From Talpa occidentalis (taxonomy: Eukaryota > Chordata > Mammalia > Eulipotyphla > Talpidae): a stretch of 64,000 nucleotides of DNA. The position numbers were made by a program, and so were the translations under genes. Shown piece by piece: positions 43,629 to 54,400 of the stretch; the stretch's first letter is position 1; each line of letters begins with the position of its first letter. The notes beneath the pieces were generated by a model. It saw only the letters and a program-made list of their open reading frames with translations. It made no database searches and was not told where the DNA came from. The stretch covers positions 117,998,234-118,062,233 of the forward strand of contig NW_023605305.1 in NCBI RefSeq assembly GCF_014898055.3, given 5' to 3'.

Positions 43629-46600
43629 CTGGAAAAGAGGAGCTTCCTGTGCACCCGGCTTTCCAGGTTGCATCCTGGGGATGGCCCACTGAGCTGCAGT
43701 GGAGGGCGGTGCTGCGGGGAAGACCTGGCACAGCCGTCCAGGCAGACGTGGAGCCTGGGCTGCTGGGCCAGCACTGGGCACCTCGGGAGCCTGGGCGCCG
43801 ACTGCAGCTTGCGCCTGTCTGCATAAAAGCTACCGGGGGCCTCCCACCCAGTACCTGTGTCCCTGCTCTGAGCAGACAGCGTCTGGGAGCCCGGGCAGGC
43901 CTGCCCCGCGGAGGGACGCACCTCACACACTGTCCGTGTCTTCCCGAGGTCCCATGCACACAGCATGTCTGGCAGGATGTACGAGTGGTGGCCGAGGAGC
44001 TGCTGGCACAGGAACACTGAGATCAGGGGCAGGGGCACCTCCTGGAGCCTGTCTGAGGTCTCGCCTGTGGAGGGGAATGCGGCCCTGGGAGAGGTCAGTG
44101 CACCCACTCCAGGGCCCGCAGGCCAGCCCCGGCAGTGCACCTTCCACCCTGCTCTGCATGGTGATACAGTGTCCCGCAGGCTGGGCTAGGAATACCACGC
44201 CCTTTCCCTGTCTCAGCCGCAGCTCACAAACAGCTCCATCAGCTGAGGCCACAGTGGGGGACAGCCTGCAGGAAACAGGCCACGGACTGTGCAGGTCTCA
44301 TCCCGTGTGGCCTTGTCCATGCCGATGGACACAGGACCTGGCCAGAGCACACTGAGCCATGGGCCCCGCTATGGCCAGTCTTGCACTGGAGAGCGTTTCC
44401 CACAGGTGAGGACCGCTGACCAGGTGTCGAGGGGGCTGGCTGAGGCCTCCCTCCTGGAGCTAACAAATGCGCTGGGGAGGAAGCTGAGGCTGGTGGCTGT
44501 AGCAGCATCTGTGGCTGAGCTGCTGTGAGGCATGCGGGCTCAGTGGAGGGAAATGGGCACGCGCTGCCTGGGGAGTGCCTGCCAGCTCGCCACCTGTGGT
44601 GCTGGGAGACCAGCCTGAAAGAGTGAGAACAATGAGGCTCCAGATTCCCCAAGGCTGTGTGGGTAACTGGATGGACCTGCCTCCTGCCATCAGCAGAGAG
44701 GAAGATGTTCTCCCACTGCACGTGCTGGAGGCTGGGCGGCGGCCTGTGAGCTCCTCCTCCTCCTGGAAGCATGTACCAGGCTGTGAGGAGGCCACAGGGA
44801 GCTGGTGCCCCACAGTAGATGCCAGGAAGCGGGTGCCAGGGAGCCACACACAACACCTATGCACACCCACATGTGCAGCGGGGACAGAGCCTCAGGGGTG
44901 GACCTCATGGCTCCCTGCGCTCACCTGGAGCTAGGAGCTGAGTTTCAAGTGGCCAGGAGCAGAGAATCTGTAGCACAGCCAGAACTTGGGCCAGGGCCAT
45001 GGGGGGTAGTGCCTTCATGCTCCCATGGCCCTGCAGCCACACGAAGCCAGGAGGACAAGGGCAGGGAGTGTGACGAGGTCTGTACAACTGCTGCGTCTTG
45101 GGCAGAGCACAGACAGCAGGGCACAATGGGGCCAGGGGGAGGCACAAAGAAGACAACAACTGTGGGGCCGAATCTGTCTGTGGCTGTTAGGCAGTCTGGA
45201 GCCTGTTAAGGATTGGATGGTAAATTGAGGTTGATTTTGGCCAATTCCAGCTTAGTCCAGTAACAGCTGCCCCACCCTCACCCCTGCAAGCAGCTGTGCA
45301 TGTTCCCTGAGCAGCTGGCACATGGCGTGTGAGCCAGGGTGGGAGGAAGGACCCCTGATGGCTGCTTCTGATCAGAGGTGCAGACAAAGAGGTGGCCCTA
45401 TTGCTGCTGCATGCCCCCCCACATTGTCCTAAACCCCGTTTCCTTTGGCCGAGGTGACTGAGTATTCACTGGGCTGGGGTTTTTTGCATTTCCCCATTTA
45501 GGAATTAGACACTAAGGCCTATGGCCTCAAAAACAACCGCACCCAGGGAAATGAGAAAATGGGCACATGTGCCCAAGGACTGGCATGGAGAAGACCCAAG
45601 AGTCTAAAACTGTGAGCTGACCCTCAGCACAGAGACAGTCCACAGCAACCCAAGCCACAGGGTCAGCAAGCCCTGGGGAAGGAGCCGTCTGATTTCCATA
45701 GTAAATTAAAATGTCCAGCATTCAGCAACAAATCACATGCATACAGAGAAGCAGAAATTATACCTGTTGAAAGAAAAAACAGTTCTGAGGAATCTGTATT
45801 GACAAATGGCAGATGCATTAAACATACTTTAAAACACAGTCCTAACAATGATCAAAGAGCTGAGGAGATGTTGAGAAAAATAAACTGTGAGAACATCATG
45901 GAAATGTCAGTAAAGAGACAGGAAACAAAAAGAAGCTACAGAAATCCTGAAAAGTTCAGAAACTAAAAAGGAAAGCTCACTAATGTGAGTCAAAGGCACA
46001 AGAAAGAATCAGTGAACTTGAAGACAGAGAAATGGATGTCATTGAATCTGGGGCAGAAAGAAAAGAAGTTGACATGAACAAGGATCTGCGGGACTCCATC
46101 AAAACCAACGACTACACGGTGGGAGTTCCAGAGGAGAAGAGCAGAGGACAGGCACAGAGACAGAATGGCCAGTTTGATGAAAGACATGAATATAAACATC
46201 CAAGGAGTTTAACAAGCTCCATGTACTATGAACTTGATGACACCCACAACTGAGCATACATTATAATCAAACTTCCAAAAGCTGAAGACAAAAAGTGAAT
46301 CTTCAAAGCCAAAAGAGAAGCAAATCATCACATGCAAGGGGTCCTCAGTAACATCAACAGATATCTTATCAACAGATATCTTATGAATAGTGATCGATCT
46401 ATTCATAGTACTGAAAGAAAACCCTTAATCAAGCATCATCCTGTTTCAAGCAAAATCGTCCTTCAAAACTAAGACATCCTCAGATAAACACAAGCCAAGG
46501 GAGTTGGTGACTGCTGGCCAGCTCTGAGAAATCCTCAAGAGTGGCCTACAGGTGAAATGAAAGGACACAAAACAGGAACTTAAAGCTGGATGGAAAAATA

Positions 46601-48463
46601 AATATTCCTGTAAAGGTAAGTACACCCGAAATTATACATGCTAGTTTGCAAATATACTTTTTATTTTTTCCCATAATTTAAAAGATTGATACTTAAAAAT
46701 AGTTACTGGTACAAAAACTATTCAACTCTAAGTCTTGACACCAAATCTTGTTTTCTACATAATTAAGGAGATTAATTCATTTAAAACATTAGTTTATGTT
46801 TGGGGGACACACAATGTATATAGATGTAATTTTGACATGAACAAGCAAAAGGGGTGAGGATGGAGTTGTAAAGGAACAAGAGTATTTGTATTGAAGGTTA
46901 TGCTGGAGCAAATGTGAATTAGTGTTAAACCTTCAGAACATTACATGCCATTCTCATTATAACTAACCCCCCCCACACACACACAAATACCTACCAAATA
47001 TACTTAAAAGGAAATTTAAAAAAAATTTAACTGTTTCACTACAATAAACTAAACACAAATGACAGAAACTCAGGAAATGGGCCAAAGAGTTTCAGTACTT
47101 GGACACAGAAGTCAGTCTCACCCCATCACTACTTACTTTAAATGTAAATGGATCAACTTTCAATCAAAAGACAGAGACAGGTAGAAGGGACAACAGCAGA
47201 TGACCCAACTCTGTGCTGCCTACAAGAAACCCTTAACAAAGAGTATATATGGTCCTTATGGGGAGAGCCAGAATAACACATGGGCTTTTCAGCAGGCTTT
47301 AAAAGTTTATTTCTAAGTTGAAAATTCTAATAAAAACTGCTTTCAAATTTGTGTTCCTGTGAGTATTTATTTAAGCAGAGCAAAGCCAGTCAGGGATAAA
47401 GCAAAACTCCCACATGGTCAGAGAACCTGATGGTGACTAGTGGGTAGGGATTTCCACCTCCAGGTATCTACGATCCTTAACTGACAACACTTTTTTTTTC
47501 CCCTGTGGCCCACAGGGCTGCCCTCCTTTCCACTGCTCCCACAACGGGACTGGCCCTGTGCTTGCCCATCTTACCTTTCTGGGATTTGAGTCCCCATCCT
47601 GTGGCCCAGCAAGAAAGGTTAAGAAGGTTCACGTCTGGCGGTGGGAGGCAGATGGGGCGCACAGCGTCAGAAAACACGATGCCAGACTTCAGCTGCACCA
47701 GAGCGATGTCACCTCCAACCGGGTGGTACATTTCGTACGTGGGGTGCAGGATCACCCGGTGCACCTCAAACCACTGAGTGTGACTGCCTGCGACCCTAAG
47801 GTCCACCAGGCCTACGTACACGTCAAGCGACCTGATGTTCATGTGCCTGTGGGGTGGGGAACAAGGTGCACAGCTCTAGTGCCTCGTGCCCCGGGAAGGA
47901 GCTGCCCTCCTCAGAGAGCCGGGCCCGCGCGGGCAGTGCGGGGTCCCGCTGTCAGCGGGGGAGCCGGCTGGCGGGCACACCTCCCTCAGAGGCCCTGCCT
48001 GGGCCCCGGGACGCGGCAGGCCTGCTGGCCGCCAGGCCGGGGAAGTGGGCTGTCGGTGGGCAGTGACCCGCCCACGAAGGCGGCGGGGAGAAGCCGCCCG
48101 CGGAGCTCGACCCGGCCTCCCGGGCCTCCCCGGGCCGCGGCCGCCCGCGCACCGGCCGAAGCAGTGGGCCGCCGACAGCACCCAGTACGCGTGGATGACG
48201 GACGCGCCGCAGACGTGCAGGCCCAGGTAGTGCACGCTCGCCTGCCAGGGCCACCTCTTCTCGGGGGCGTCGGCGCCGCCCACGACCTTCCCCGGCAGGC
48301 CGCGCTGGCCACAGGCGGCGGGGGGCGGGGGGCGGGGGCGCGCGGGGGCGCGCGGGGCGGGGCTCCCGGGCGCGGGGGCCGGCGCGGGCAGCGGCGGCGG
48401 CGGCAGCAGCACCAGCAGCAGCAGCAGCAGCATCAGGGGCGCGCGGGCTGGCGCGGCGCCCAT
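43374..48463 (-). CDS. PRSS38: PRSS38, trypsin-fold serine protease (complete, four coding exons)
   Basis: Joining 48463-48153, 47846-47575, 44064-43922 and 43628-43374 gives 981 bases, 326 residues plus TAG, equal to the human length I recall. All introns are GT-AG and all phases agree. A Leu-rich signal peptide (residues about 10-24) and Pro/Ala-rich propeptide lead to the activation site K|VVGG. The catalytic triad is present: His in LSAAHC, Asp in GGDIALVQ and Ser in GDSGGP. A hydrophobic C terminus (ILVTMLAIG) may be a membrane or GPI signal. Position 189 (chymotrypsin numbering) is Thr, as in human PRSS38, so it is not a classical trypsin. Gly44, Gly184 and Gly226 are replaced by Ala, Trp and Ala. 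It faces WNT9A tail to tail, as in human; SNAP47 lies upstream on the same strand. Confidence 0.94.
43922..44064 (-). CDS. PRSS38: PRSS38 coding exon 3
   Basis: The acceptor CTCCACAG|GCGAG and donor GAG|GTGCGT are canonical. It encodes [20 protein letters not shown] through [18 protein letters not shown] replaces the near-invariant LCAG of trypsin-like enzymes (Gly184 in chymotrypsin numbering). Confidence 0.92.
44395..44437 (+). repeat. 43-bp duplicated segment, copy B
   Basis: Second copy of the segment at 42496-42538, inside the large PRSS38 intron. Same orientation, 1.9 kb apart. Confidence 0.75.
45500..47300 (+). mobile_element. Old LINE-1 fragment, sense on plus strand
   Basis: An AT-rich block with an ORF1-like part near 45950-46250 (for example GAATCAGTGAACTTGAAGAC) and an inter-ORF part near 46500-46650 (GAAATGAAAGGACAC, then GTAAAGGTAAGTA). 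The start of ORF2 lies near 47127-47240 (TTACTTTAAATGTAAATGG, then TCAATCAAAAGACAG and CTGCCTACAAGAAAC). Frames are disrupted, so it is dead. A 15-base tandem duplication (CAACAGATATCTTAT twice) lies at 46355-46384. Boundaries are approximate. Confidence 0.75.
47575..47846 (-). CDS. PRSS38: PRSS38 coding exon 2
   Basis: The acceptor CCCCACAG|GCAC and donor AAAG|GTAAGA are canonical. It encodes [20 protein letters not shown] through [11 protein letters not shown], including the catalytic Asp in [10 protein letters not shown]. Close to human over its full length. Confidence 0.94.
48153..48463 (-). CDS. PRSS38: PRSS38 coding exon 1
   Basis: Begins [11 protein letters not shown] and runs to LSAAHCFG plus two bases of Arg; donor CCG|GTGCGC. 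It encodes the signal peptide, a Pro/Ala-rich low-complexity propeptide, the activation site GLPGKVVGG and the catalytic His. The leucine core is coded by a CTG-rich run (minus strand of 48402-48440). HVCGAS replaces the usual HVCGGS. Confidence 0.9.
48402..48440 (-). repeat. PRSS38: CAG/CTG trinucleotide tract in the PRSS38 signal peptide
   Basis: The plus strand reads GCAGCAGCACCAGCAGCAGC and onward, so the minus strand has CTG repeats encoding the leucine core of the signal peptide. Length changes would alter leucine number without frameshift. Confidence 0.8.
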
Positions 48464-48640
48464 GAGGCGGGCGGGCCCTGGCCAGCGCGGCGACGGCGGC
48501 CGCAGACACGTGACGTCCGAACGTGCGACGTCGGTGAGGCCCGTGACGCGTGAGGGCAGCGGCGCGGGCATGCGAGGCGCGACGTGCGGACGTGCGGACG
48601 TGCGGACGTGCGGACGTGCGACGTGCAGCGGCGGGCTCGG
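48464..48640 (-). promoter_or_regulatory. PRSS38: PRSS38 proximal promoter with E-box/CRE cluster
   Basis: CACGTGACGTC at 48507-48517 fuses an E-box with a CRE-like site 44 bases before the ATG; a further GACGTCGG lies near 48528. An octamer ACGTGCGG is tandemly repeated from 48582 to about 48626. There is no TATA box. PRSS38 is reported mainly from testis, where CRE-driven promoters are common; the link here is inference. Confidence 0.5.
48582..48626. repeat. ACGTGCGG octamer tandem repeat
   Basis: Four full units and degenerate edges, each containing ACGTG. It lies 120-160 bases upstream of the PRSS38 start codon. Confidence 0.9.
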
Positions 48641-50040
48641 GCCTCCCGGGCGGGCGGGCGGGGCGCGGAGGACGCAGGGCCGGGACGCAGGGGAGCAGCG
48701 GCCCCGGCCCGCCGGGCGCGCCTTCGGGGGTGGACACGGCCGGTCGTGGGGTTCTGAGGAGCCGGGACCCCGCGCCCTCCGCCGGGAGAGCCGGGCCCTC
48801 GCCGGCCCCGCCTCCCGGGACGCGTCGGCCTGTGGGGCCGCGGCAGGCGTCCTGCTTCGGGGCGGAGCCCGCGCCGCCATCGCCTGAGGGAGCCGGCCGC
48901 GCCCCGCGGCAGGCGGGTGCGGGCCTGTCCAGGTGCGGGCCGGCCGCGGCCTGGTCGCGGGTGTCCCCGAGGGTGGGGTCCCGCGCGGTCAGGCTGGAAC
49001 AGGGCCCTTAGCCCGTCGCTGCCGCCTGCCTTGAGGGCGGCGCCTTGGGGAGGTGGCCGGGAGGAAAGCGGGGGTACCCGCCGCAGCGTTAGGAAGGCGC
49101 CCTGGCCCGCCCTGCACTCGGGGGTCCTGTCTGTCGTGTCACGTCCCCGCTGCGCGGTGCGGGCTGCTTTCTCATGGTGGCCCCAGGACACTGCAGGAGC
49201 TGGGCCCGGCTCCAAGATCGAGAGGCTCGCCTGTCGGGGAGACTCTGGTAGCAGTGGCCTTGCCTGGTCTGAAAGGTGCTGGAGGGGCCTCTGGCGGGAA
49301 GCCTGGGCAGGGTTTCTGCGTCCCTAGGACAGAATGCGCCTCAGGACGACAGAGGCCTGCTCCTCCGGCCTTCGCGGGGCTGGGTGTCGCCTGCTCTTAC
49401 CAAGGGCAGCTTCCTTCCCACAGCAAAAATGCAGTCAGGGCTGCAGGCACTGCCGGGCAACCTCCACGCCACAGCCTGGCCATCCGCACAGTGCCGGGGT
49501 CTCTGGGCCTGGACAAGCTCAGCCAAACCTGTCCTCAAACAGGGCAAAGCCCTGGCCCGAGACACACCCTGCTCCCTGGGAGATGCCCCTCTCCCAGGAC
49601 GTCTGCTCCCCACTGTGAGGGGGGCCTCTTGATGCTGCAGCAGCCTCATGTCTGCCCAGGGCACAGGCCTGGCTGGTGCTTGTGACCCCTTCCCTGCTCA
49701 CTTGCTGCACCTCAGCCACTCATGGTTCTTCACTTCATGGGGCGACCTGCCTTCCTTCCTGAGGGGTCCGGCCTTCCTGGTCCTGCCCAGACCAGGTTGC
49801 TGCCTTTGCACAGCCCTTCCTCGCAGGCCCAGTGCTCCCGCGAAACCCAAGGCCTCAGTGGGGCAGACCGGCCCCTCCTCCGTCGTGGGGTGCAGTCCTG
49901 CGTCCCCCCTGGCACAACCCCTTCCTTTTACCCATCAAGGAGCCAAAGCTAGCCGGAGCCATCTCCCGAGGCCCGTGTCCTGCCCGCGGGGCTCCGTCTC
50001 TGCCAGCCCCATAGTGGCAGGTCTGACTTGCCAGTGGGAA
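48641..50040. other. PRSS38-SNAP47 spacer, first part
   Basis: CpG-rich to about 49.1 kb, then ordinary sequence. No exon, RNA gene or clear repeat is recognised. Confidence 0.45.
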
Positions 50041-50044
50041 TGTC

Positions 50045-51430
50045 TTGTCAGTTACTTAGATTCTTAATTTTTTTTTCACTTTAGGTCTTTAATTGTTTTA
50101 AGTTTTCTTAAGAATTTTGCATTTCTCTTGTTGAATTCTTTCCTAAGTGTTTTTATTCTTTTTGATGTGATGTAAGGTGACCGGCTTCCTTGCTTCTCCG
50201 TGGGGCCGTGTGTGTCTAGTAGCAGAAACGCAGCTGGTCCCTGTGCGGGCTCTGGCGTGATCACAGCTGCTAGGTTGAGCAGGTTACAGTGGATTCCTTG
50301 GGATTTTCCTGTCTACGAGGTCCTGTCGCCTGCAAGTGGAGAGCGGTGTCCTCTTCCCTTTCCAGTCTGATGAACGTTGTAGTTTTCTTTCATTTCTCCT
50401 TGCCCAGCTTTGAGTAGAAGCAGCGCCCCAGACCCCCGTGTCATGCCCTGGCCCAGCTGGCCTGGCTTCCCTGTGCCATGTCATGGCAGCTCTGGCTGGG
50501 CGCCCTTCCCAGGTTGAGGAAGTTCCCTTGCATCGCTAGTTTGTGGAGGTTTTGTTTTTTGATCATGAAAAGGTGTTGGATTTTGTCAGCTGCCTTTTCC
50601 TCGTCTCTGGGGTAATCACGGGATTTTTGCTTTTTTTTTTTTTTTTAAAGATTTATTTATTTTTATACAAGAACCGGGCTATAGGCCAGAGGCGCGGGGT
50701 AGTGAGAGGATTCACCAGAGACAGAGCGGGGAGCAGAACAGGCAGACGACAGAAATATACTGCTGAGGGGAGCAGCGGGTGCGACAGGAGAGGCCTGCCT
50801 CGCCATGTGGGATTCTTGCTGGCCGGGATCTAACCCGCACTGCAGAGGCTGCGGCCAGCTTCACAGCACAGTGCTCAACCCGCTGCCCCACCGGGGAGGC
50901 CCGATTTTTGCTTTTTAAAATGATTATATTACATTAGTTAATCTTTGAGTGTTTACCCAGCCTCGCATTTCTGGGACAAACGCCACAAGCCCTTGGCACA
51001 TAACCCTCCAGCGTACGTGGCCAATGCAGCGAGACGGCGCTTTGTTGAGCTGATGGGCAACAGGCTGTGGCCTCCTCGCGATGTCTCCACCTGGCGTGGG
51101 CGTCAGAGAGTCACTGGCCCCCGCGTGTGGAGAAGCAGCCTTGCTCCTGTGTCGTGGTGGAGGGAAAGGCCTGTGTCAGCCTTCCTCTTGGTGCTGCTGA
51201 GGTTCCCTGCGTGCGTGCGTCACGGCGGAAGCTCCTGTCACTGATGCCGTCTCCCCACTCGCTGGTGTGTTCTCAAATCGGCTCCTGGCACGTCTGGTCG
51301 TGGCTCCTTTTACTTTCCCAGTGTGCACGTGATGGCTGCCTTACCCCTGAGCTCAGGAGTCTGCGTCTTCCCTCTCAGATTATCTCGGTCAGCTTAGCTA
51401 AATAAAGTCTTTGATCCTTTAAGCTCGGCC
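50045..51430 (-). mobile_element. Degraded LINE-1 ORF2 fragment, interrupted by a SINE
   Basis: The plus strand follows antisense L1 ORF2 in order. Landmarks are TTGAATTCTTTCCTAAGTGT (50132), GATCATGAAAAGGTGTTGGA (50561), the CTCGCATTTCTGGGACAAAC segment (50964) and CGGTCAGCTTAGCTAAATAA (51386). Spacing between the last two is shorter than in a full element, so part is deleted. SINE copy 5 is inserted at 50630-50902. Confidence 0.7.
50630..50902 (-). mobile_element. tRNA-derived SINE copy 5, nested in L1
   Basis: Same family and orientation. It is flanked by the direct repeat GATTTTTGCTTTTT (from 50622 and from 50903), and L1 text continues on both sides, so the SINE inserted after the L1 was already resident. 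The B-box region is damaged (GATCTAACCC in place of GATCGAACC). Confidence 0.9.
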
Positions 51431-54400
51431 CCCGTGTCGTCAGCAGGAGTCGCGACCCACTTTCCCAGCTCTGCCTCGGTGCTCGGGCTGACGATATCAA
51501 TGTTGGCTCGTGGGGGCCTTGCCCGGCTCGCGGGGATGCCTCTGGGACTTCTTCCGTGGGCCCGGAACTGGGTGGCATGTGGAAGGGCGTGGGCCCCGCG
51601 GGTGTCAGGCAGCCGTGCGTGTGTGCTCGGCCGTCCGCGGTCAGCCCTCTTCCGCGAGGTGCGCGGCTGGTGTTTCTTCTTTGGCTGTTTCCATGGTTAG
51701 AAAAAAGGCCTCCCTGGCTCTGCTCTCTGAGGCGGAGGGAAGCGGGCGCCGCCAGCCCTGCTGGGACTGAGCTGCGTCCACGCGGCCTCCTCCCCTTGCC
51801 GGCTGGCCTGTGCTGAGGGACTGGGCACCTGGAGGGGCAGATGCAGAACCTCGGGCCTCACGTGTCCCGTTGAGCCTGCAGTGCCTGGAGGTCACGACCT
51901 TCCAGCAATGGCCACTTGGGGTGGAGGCCTTGTACCCCAGCCTCAGCTCGGGACTCGCCTTCACACCCTCAGGCCTGGCCCGGGGCTCAGTCCCGTGGGG
52001 ACCAGCGGAGACAGCCGGCCTGCCTGGAAAGCACGGGGCCCCGGAGGGCGGAAGGGGCCGGGAAGGGGAGTCTCATGGGAGGTGGGCTTGCCTGGACGCC
52101 TGTGAAGTGGCCTGCGGGGTCGGCCGGACCTGCCCACAGCGCCGGGCACGACGGGGTACAGTGACCGTGGCTGCAGCGGACGCCGGTCACCTGACCAGTT
52201 CGCCCAGGTCTCCGTTCCGTGTTGCCTGGCTTCCCGGGCCCCCTTCCATGAGGGTGCATCGGTGGGATGCCCAGGCCCACCAGCCGGGCCCAGGTCTGGA
52301 GGGGCACCCAATAAGTTGTGTCAGGCGCCTCTGTGGGCTCCACTCAGACGCTGGCCACAGCTGCTGCCCCTCAGCCGGCGGGTGCCCACCCGGCCCCGTG
52401 ACCCGGGCTTCTGGCCGAGGGGCTGCCTGTCTGCTTACAGGACACTTCACGAGAACGGCCCTGAGAAGGGAGGGAAACCTGTGTCCTCGCTGAATGAGGA
52501 AGGGCCAGGTGGAGAGATGAGGGGCACGTCATGGGGGTGGCTCGGCACTCACACCCCCCCAAGCCTGTGTGTTCCCCCACCGGGAGCTTGCCCAGGTCCC
52601 TCTGGTGGCTCCTGTGAGGCTTCAGGACCAGGGCACAGGTGAGCCAGTGCCCCCTGGCCGCTGAGCTCAGTCTCCAGCCTCCTCCCTTCCTGGAGGTGTG
52701 TGGGGTGGGACTCCCCCAGGCGGCTGGGTCTCTTGGGGAACCAGCCTTACTCCCAGGGCGCCCCCTGCCTCACCCCCAAGGGCCCTGCAGGGAAATGAGG
52801 CTCACCCCCAGGAGCCCCCCAGGGGGACCAGCCTCACCAACGGGAGGTGTAAAGTCTCACAGCAACTACCGTCCCAGCTCTGGCTGACCCGGGAGCAAGG
52901 CCGAGCACCACGGAGGGAGTGTCGCCGTGGCCCCAGGCTGTGCCTCTGCAGGGCCTGCAGCTCCCTTCCCGTCGGCCTGTCTTCCCACCCCTGGCCTGGG
53001 CCCTGCTTGCCTCGACCCTGCCCCCGGCCCGCCCGCCCCTCCGTCCTCCCGCCACCTGTGTCCCCTCTAGCTCGTCCCCAGGCCCCGGTCCACGCCACGT
53101 CTGGGGCAGGGTTCTCAGCACAGGCCGGGGCGGTTGTGTGCCACTGGGAGGAACTTGGCGCTAAGAGGAGATGCTGCACTTAGTCCCGTGTGCTTGGTGC
53201 GGGGCTGTGGGTGGGCAGGTTGGGGGAGGCTTGACCCTGAGTCCTGGGCCAGCACTTAGGTTGTGGGGGCTCTGCTGAGAGGTACTGGGAGCCCCCCGAA
53301 CTCCCTGAGGGCTCTCAGGGCAGCTCAGCGGGAGCTGAGTGGGGACTTGGTGGTGGTGTCCCCTGAGCACAAGCTGCTCTGTTCAGCCCCGGGCGCAGTC
53401 AAGCCTGCTGCCCAGGCCCCGGAGCTCCTCCGGGGCCCCCAGAAGGGGGTGTGCTCCCTGGGCCTGGTCCTCTGATCAGAGTTGCGCTGAGGCGCCCCAG
53501 GCCCAGGCCCACTGCAGGGGGACAGACACCCCATGCCCAGACTAGCTCCCGAGGCCTTTTCACCAGCAGCTGCCTTGGCCTTGGGACGGCAGAAGGCAGA
53601 TTCCTGGGGCAGAGAAGCATCTGGTGGGGTGAGGGCTGCCCCCGAGCCTGCGTCTGCATGGGGGTTCTGGGCAGTGATGTGACGGCCCCCCCCCCACACC
53701 CTCAGTGTGAACTGCAAGTGGCTTCTGCTGCGTGACCCCAGGACCCGGAGCAGCCCTGGGCACAGCGGCCCCCCGCAAGCTCCCAAGATAGTGGGAGTCA
53801 TGGGGGTGGCCTTTGAGGTTTGGGGCTGCCGGCAGGGTGGGTTCTCCATCTTAGCGCCCCGGAATGTTCTTCTAATCTGGACATGCCACCCTCAGCCCAG
53901 CGCAGCCCTGGTGGGAGGGCGGGGCCTGCTCCTGGCCGCTGTCTGCCCGGAGGCCTCCAGACCAAGACCCTGCGGGGCTGTCAGGTGCGGGGCTGAGCCC
54001 TGGGGCCTGCCCGCAGGTGGGGAGTGGGGCCCTGGGGGTGCAGTGCTGGGGCTGCAGGATGGGGGGCCCTGGCGGCTGGCCCCTGTGCTGCCTCAGGGTG
54101 TGGCCGGTGCCCGTGGGCTCCTGCGGGGTGCCTCCGTCCTGGTCACTGGTGCAGACGAGGGATGGTTCTTGTGCTTGGTCAGTTCACATTTTTCAGATAA
54201 TTGAGGAAAAAGGGCTGTTTTCTGATGTGAAAATTACATGAAATTCCAGTTTCAGTGTCATGAAGAGTTTCATGGGGCGGGCTGATGTGACCTTGAGAGC
54301 TGCCCTAACTGTCCCCAGAGCCCGGGCTGCTGAGCTGGCGGGGGGGGCTGGGCCAGGAGCTCCTCCAAGGGCCAAGGGTGGGGTCACTCCAGACCTGGAG

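Larger units (their letters stand above)
44065..47574 (-). other. PRSS38: PRSS38 intron between coding exons 2 and 3
   Basis: A 3.5-kb intron. The half nearer exon 2 (about 45.5-47.3 kb) is an AT-rich L1 fragment on the opposite strand; the half nearer exon 3 is unique-looking and includes one copy of a 43-bp duplicated segment. The other two introns are short (306 and 293 bases) and hold nothing recognisable. Confidence 0.85.

Noticed and set aside
43374..43781. PRSS38 last exon as a single-exon gene starting upstream of the acceptor
   Set aside because: The residues before GDSGGP are intron read-through; a good TTTTCCAG acceptor at 43629 and matching phase with the previous exon show the real boundary.
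45500..47300. Possible exons in the AT-rich PRSS38 intron segment
   Set aside because: The text follows L1 ORF1 to ORF2 order with broken frames, so it is a dead LINE-1.
47876..48152. In-frame extension of PRSS38 exon 1 past AAHCFGR
   Set aside because: The open frame continues only because the intron is GC-rich. The donor at 48152 and the exon at 47846 restore the conserved protease sequence.
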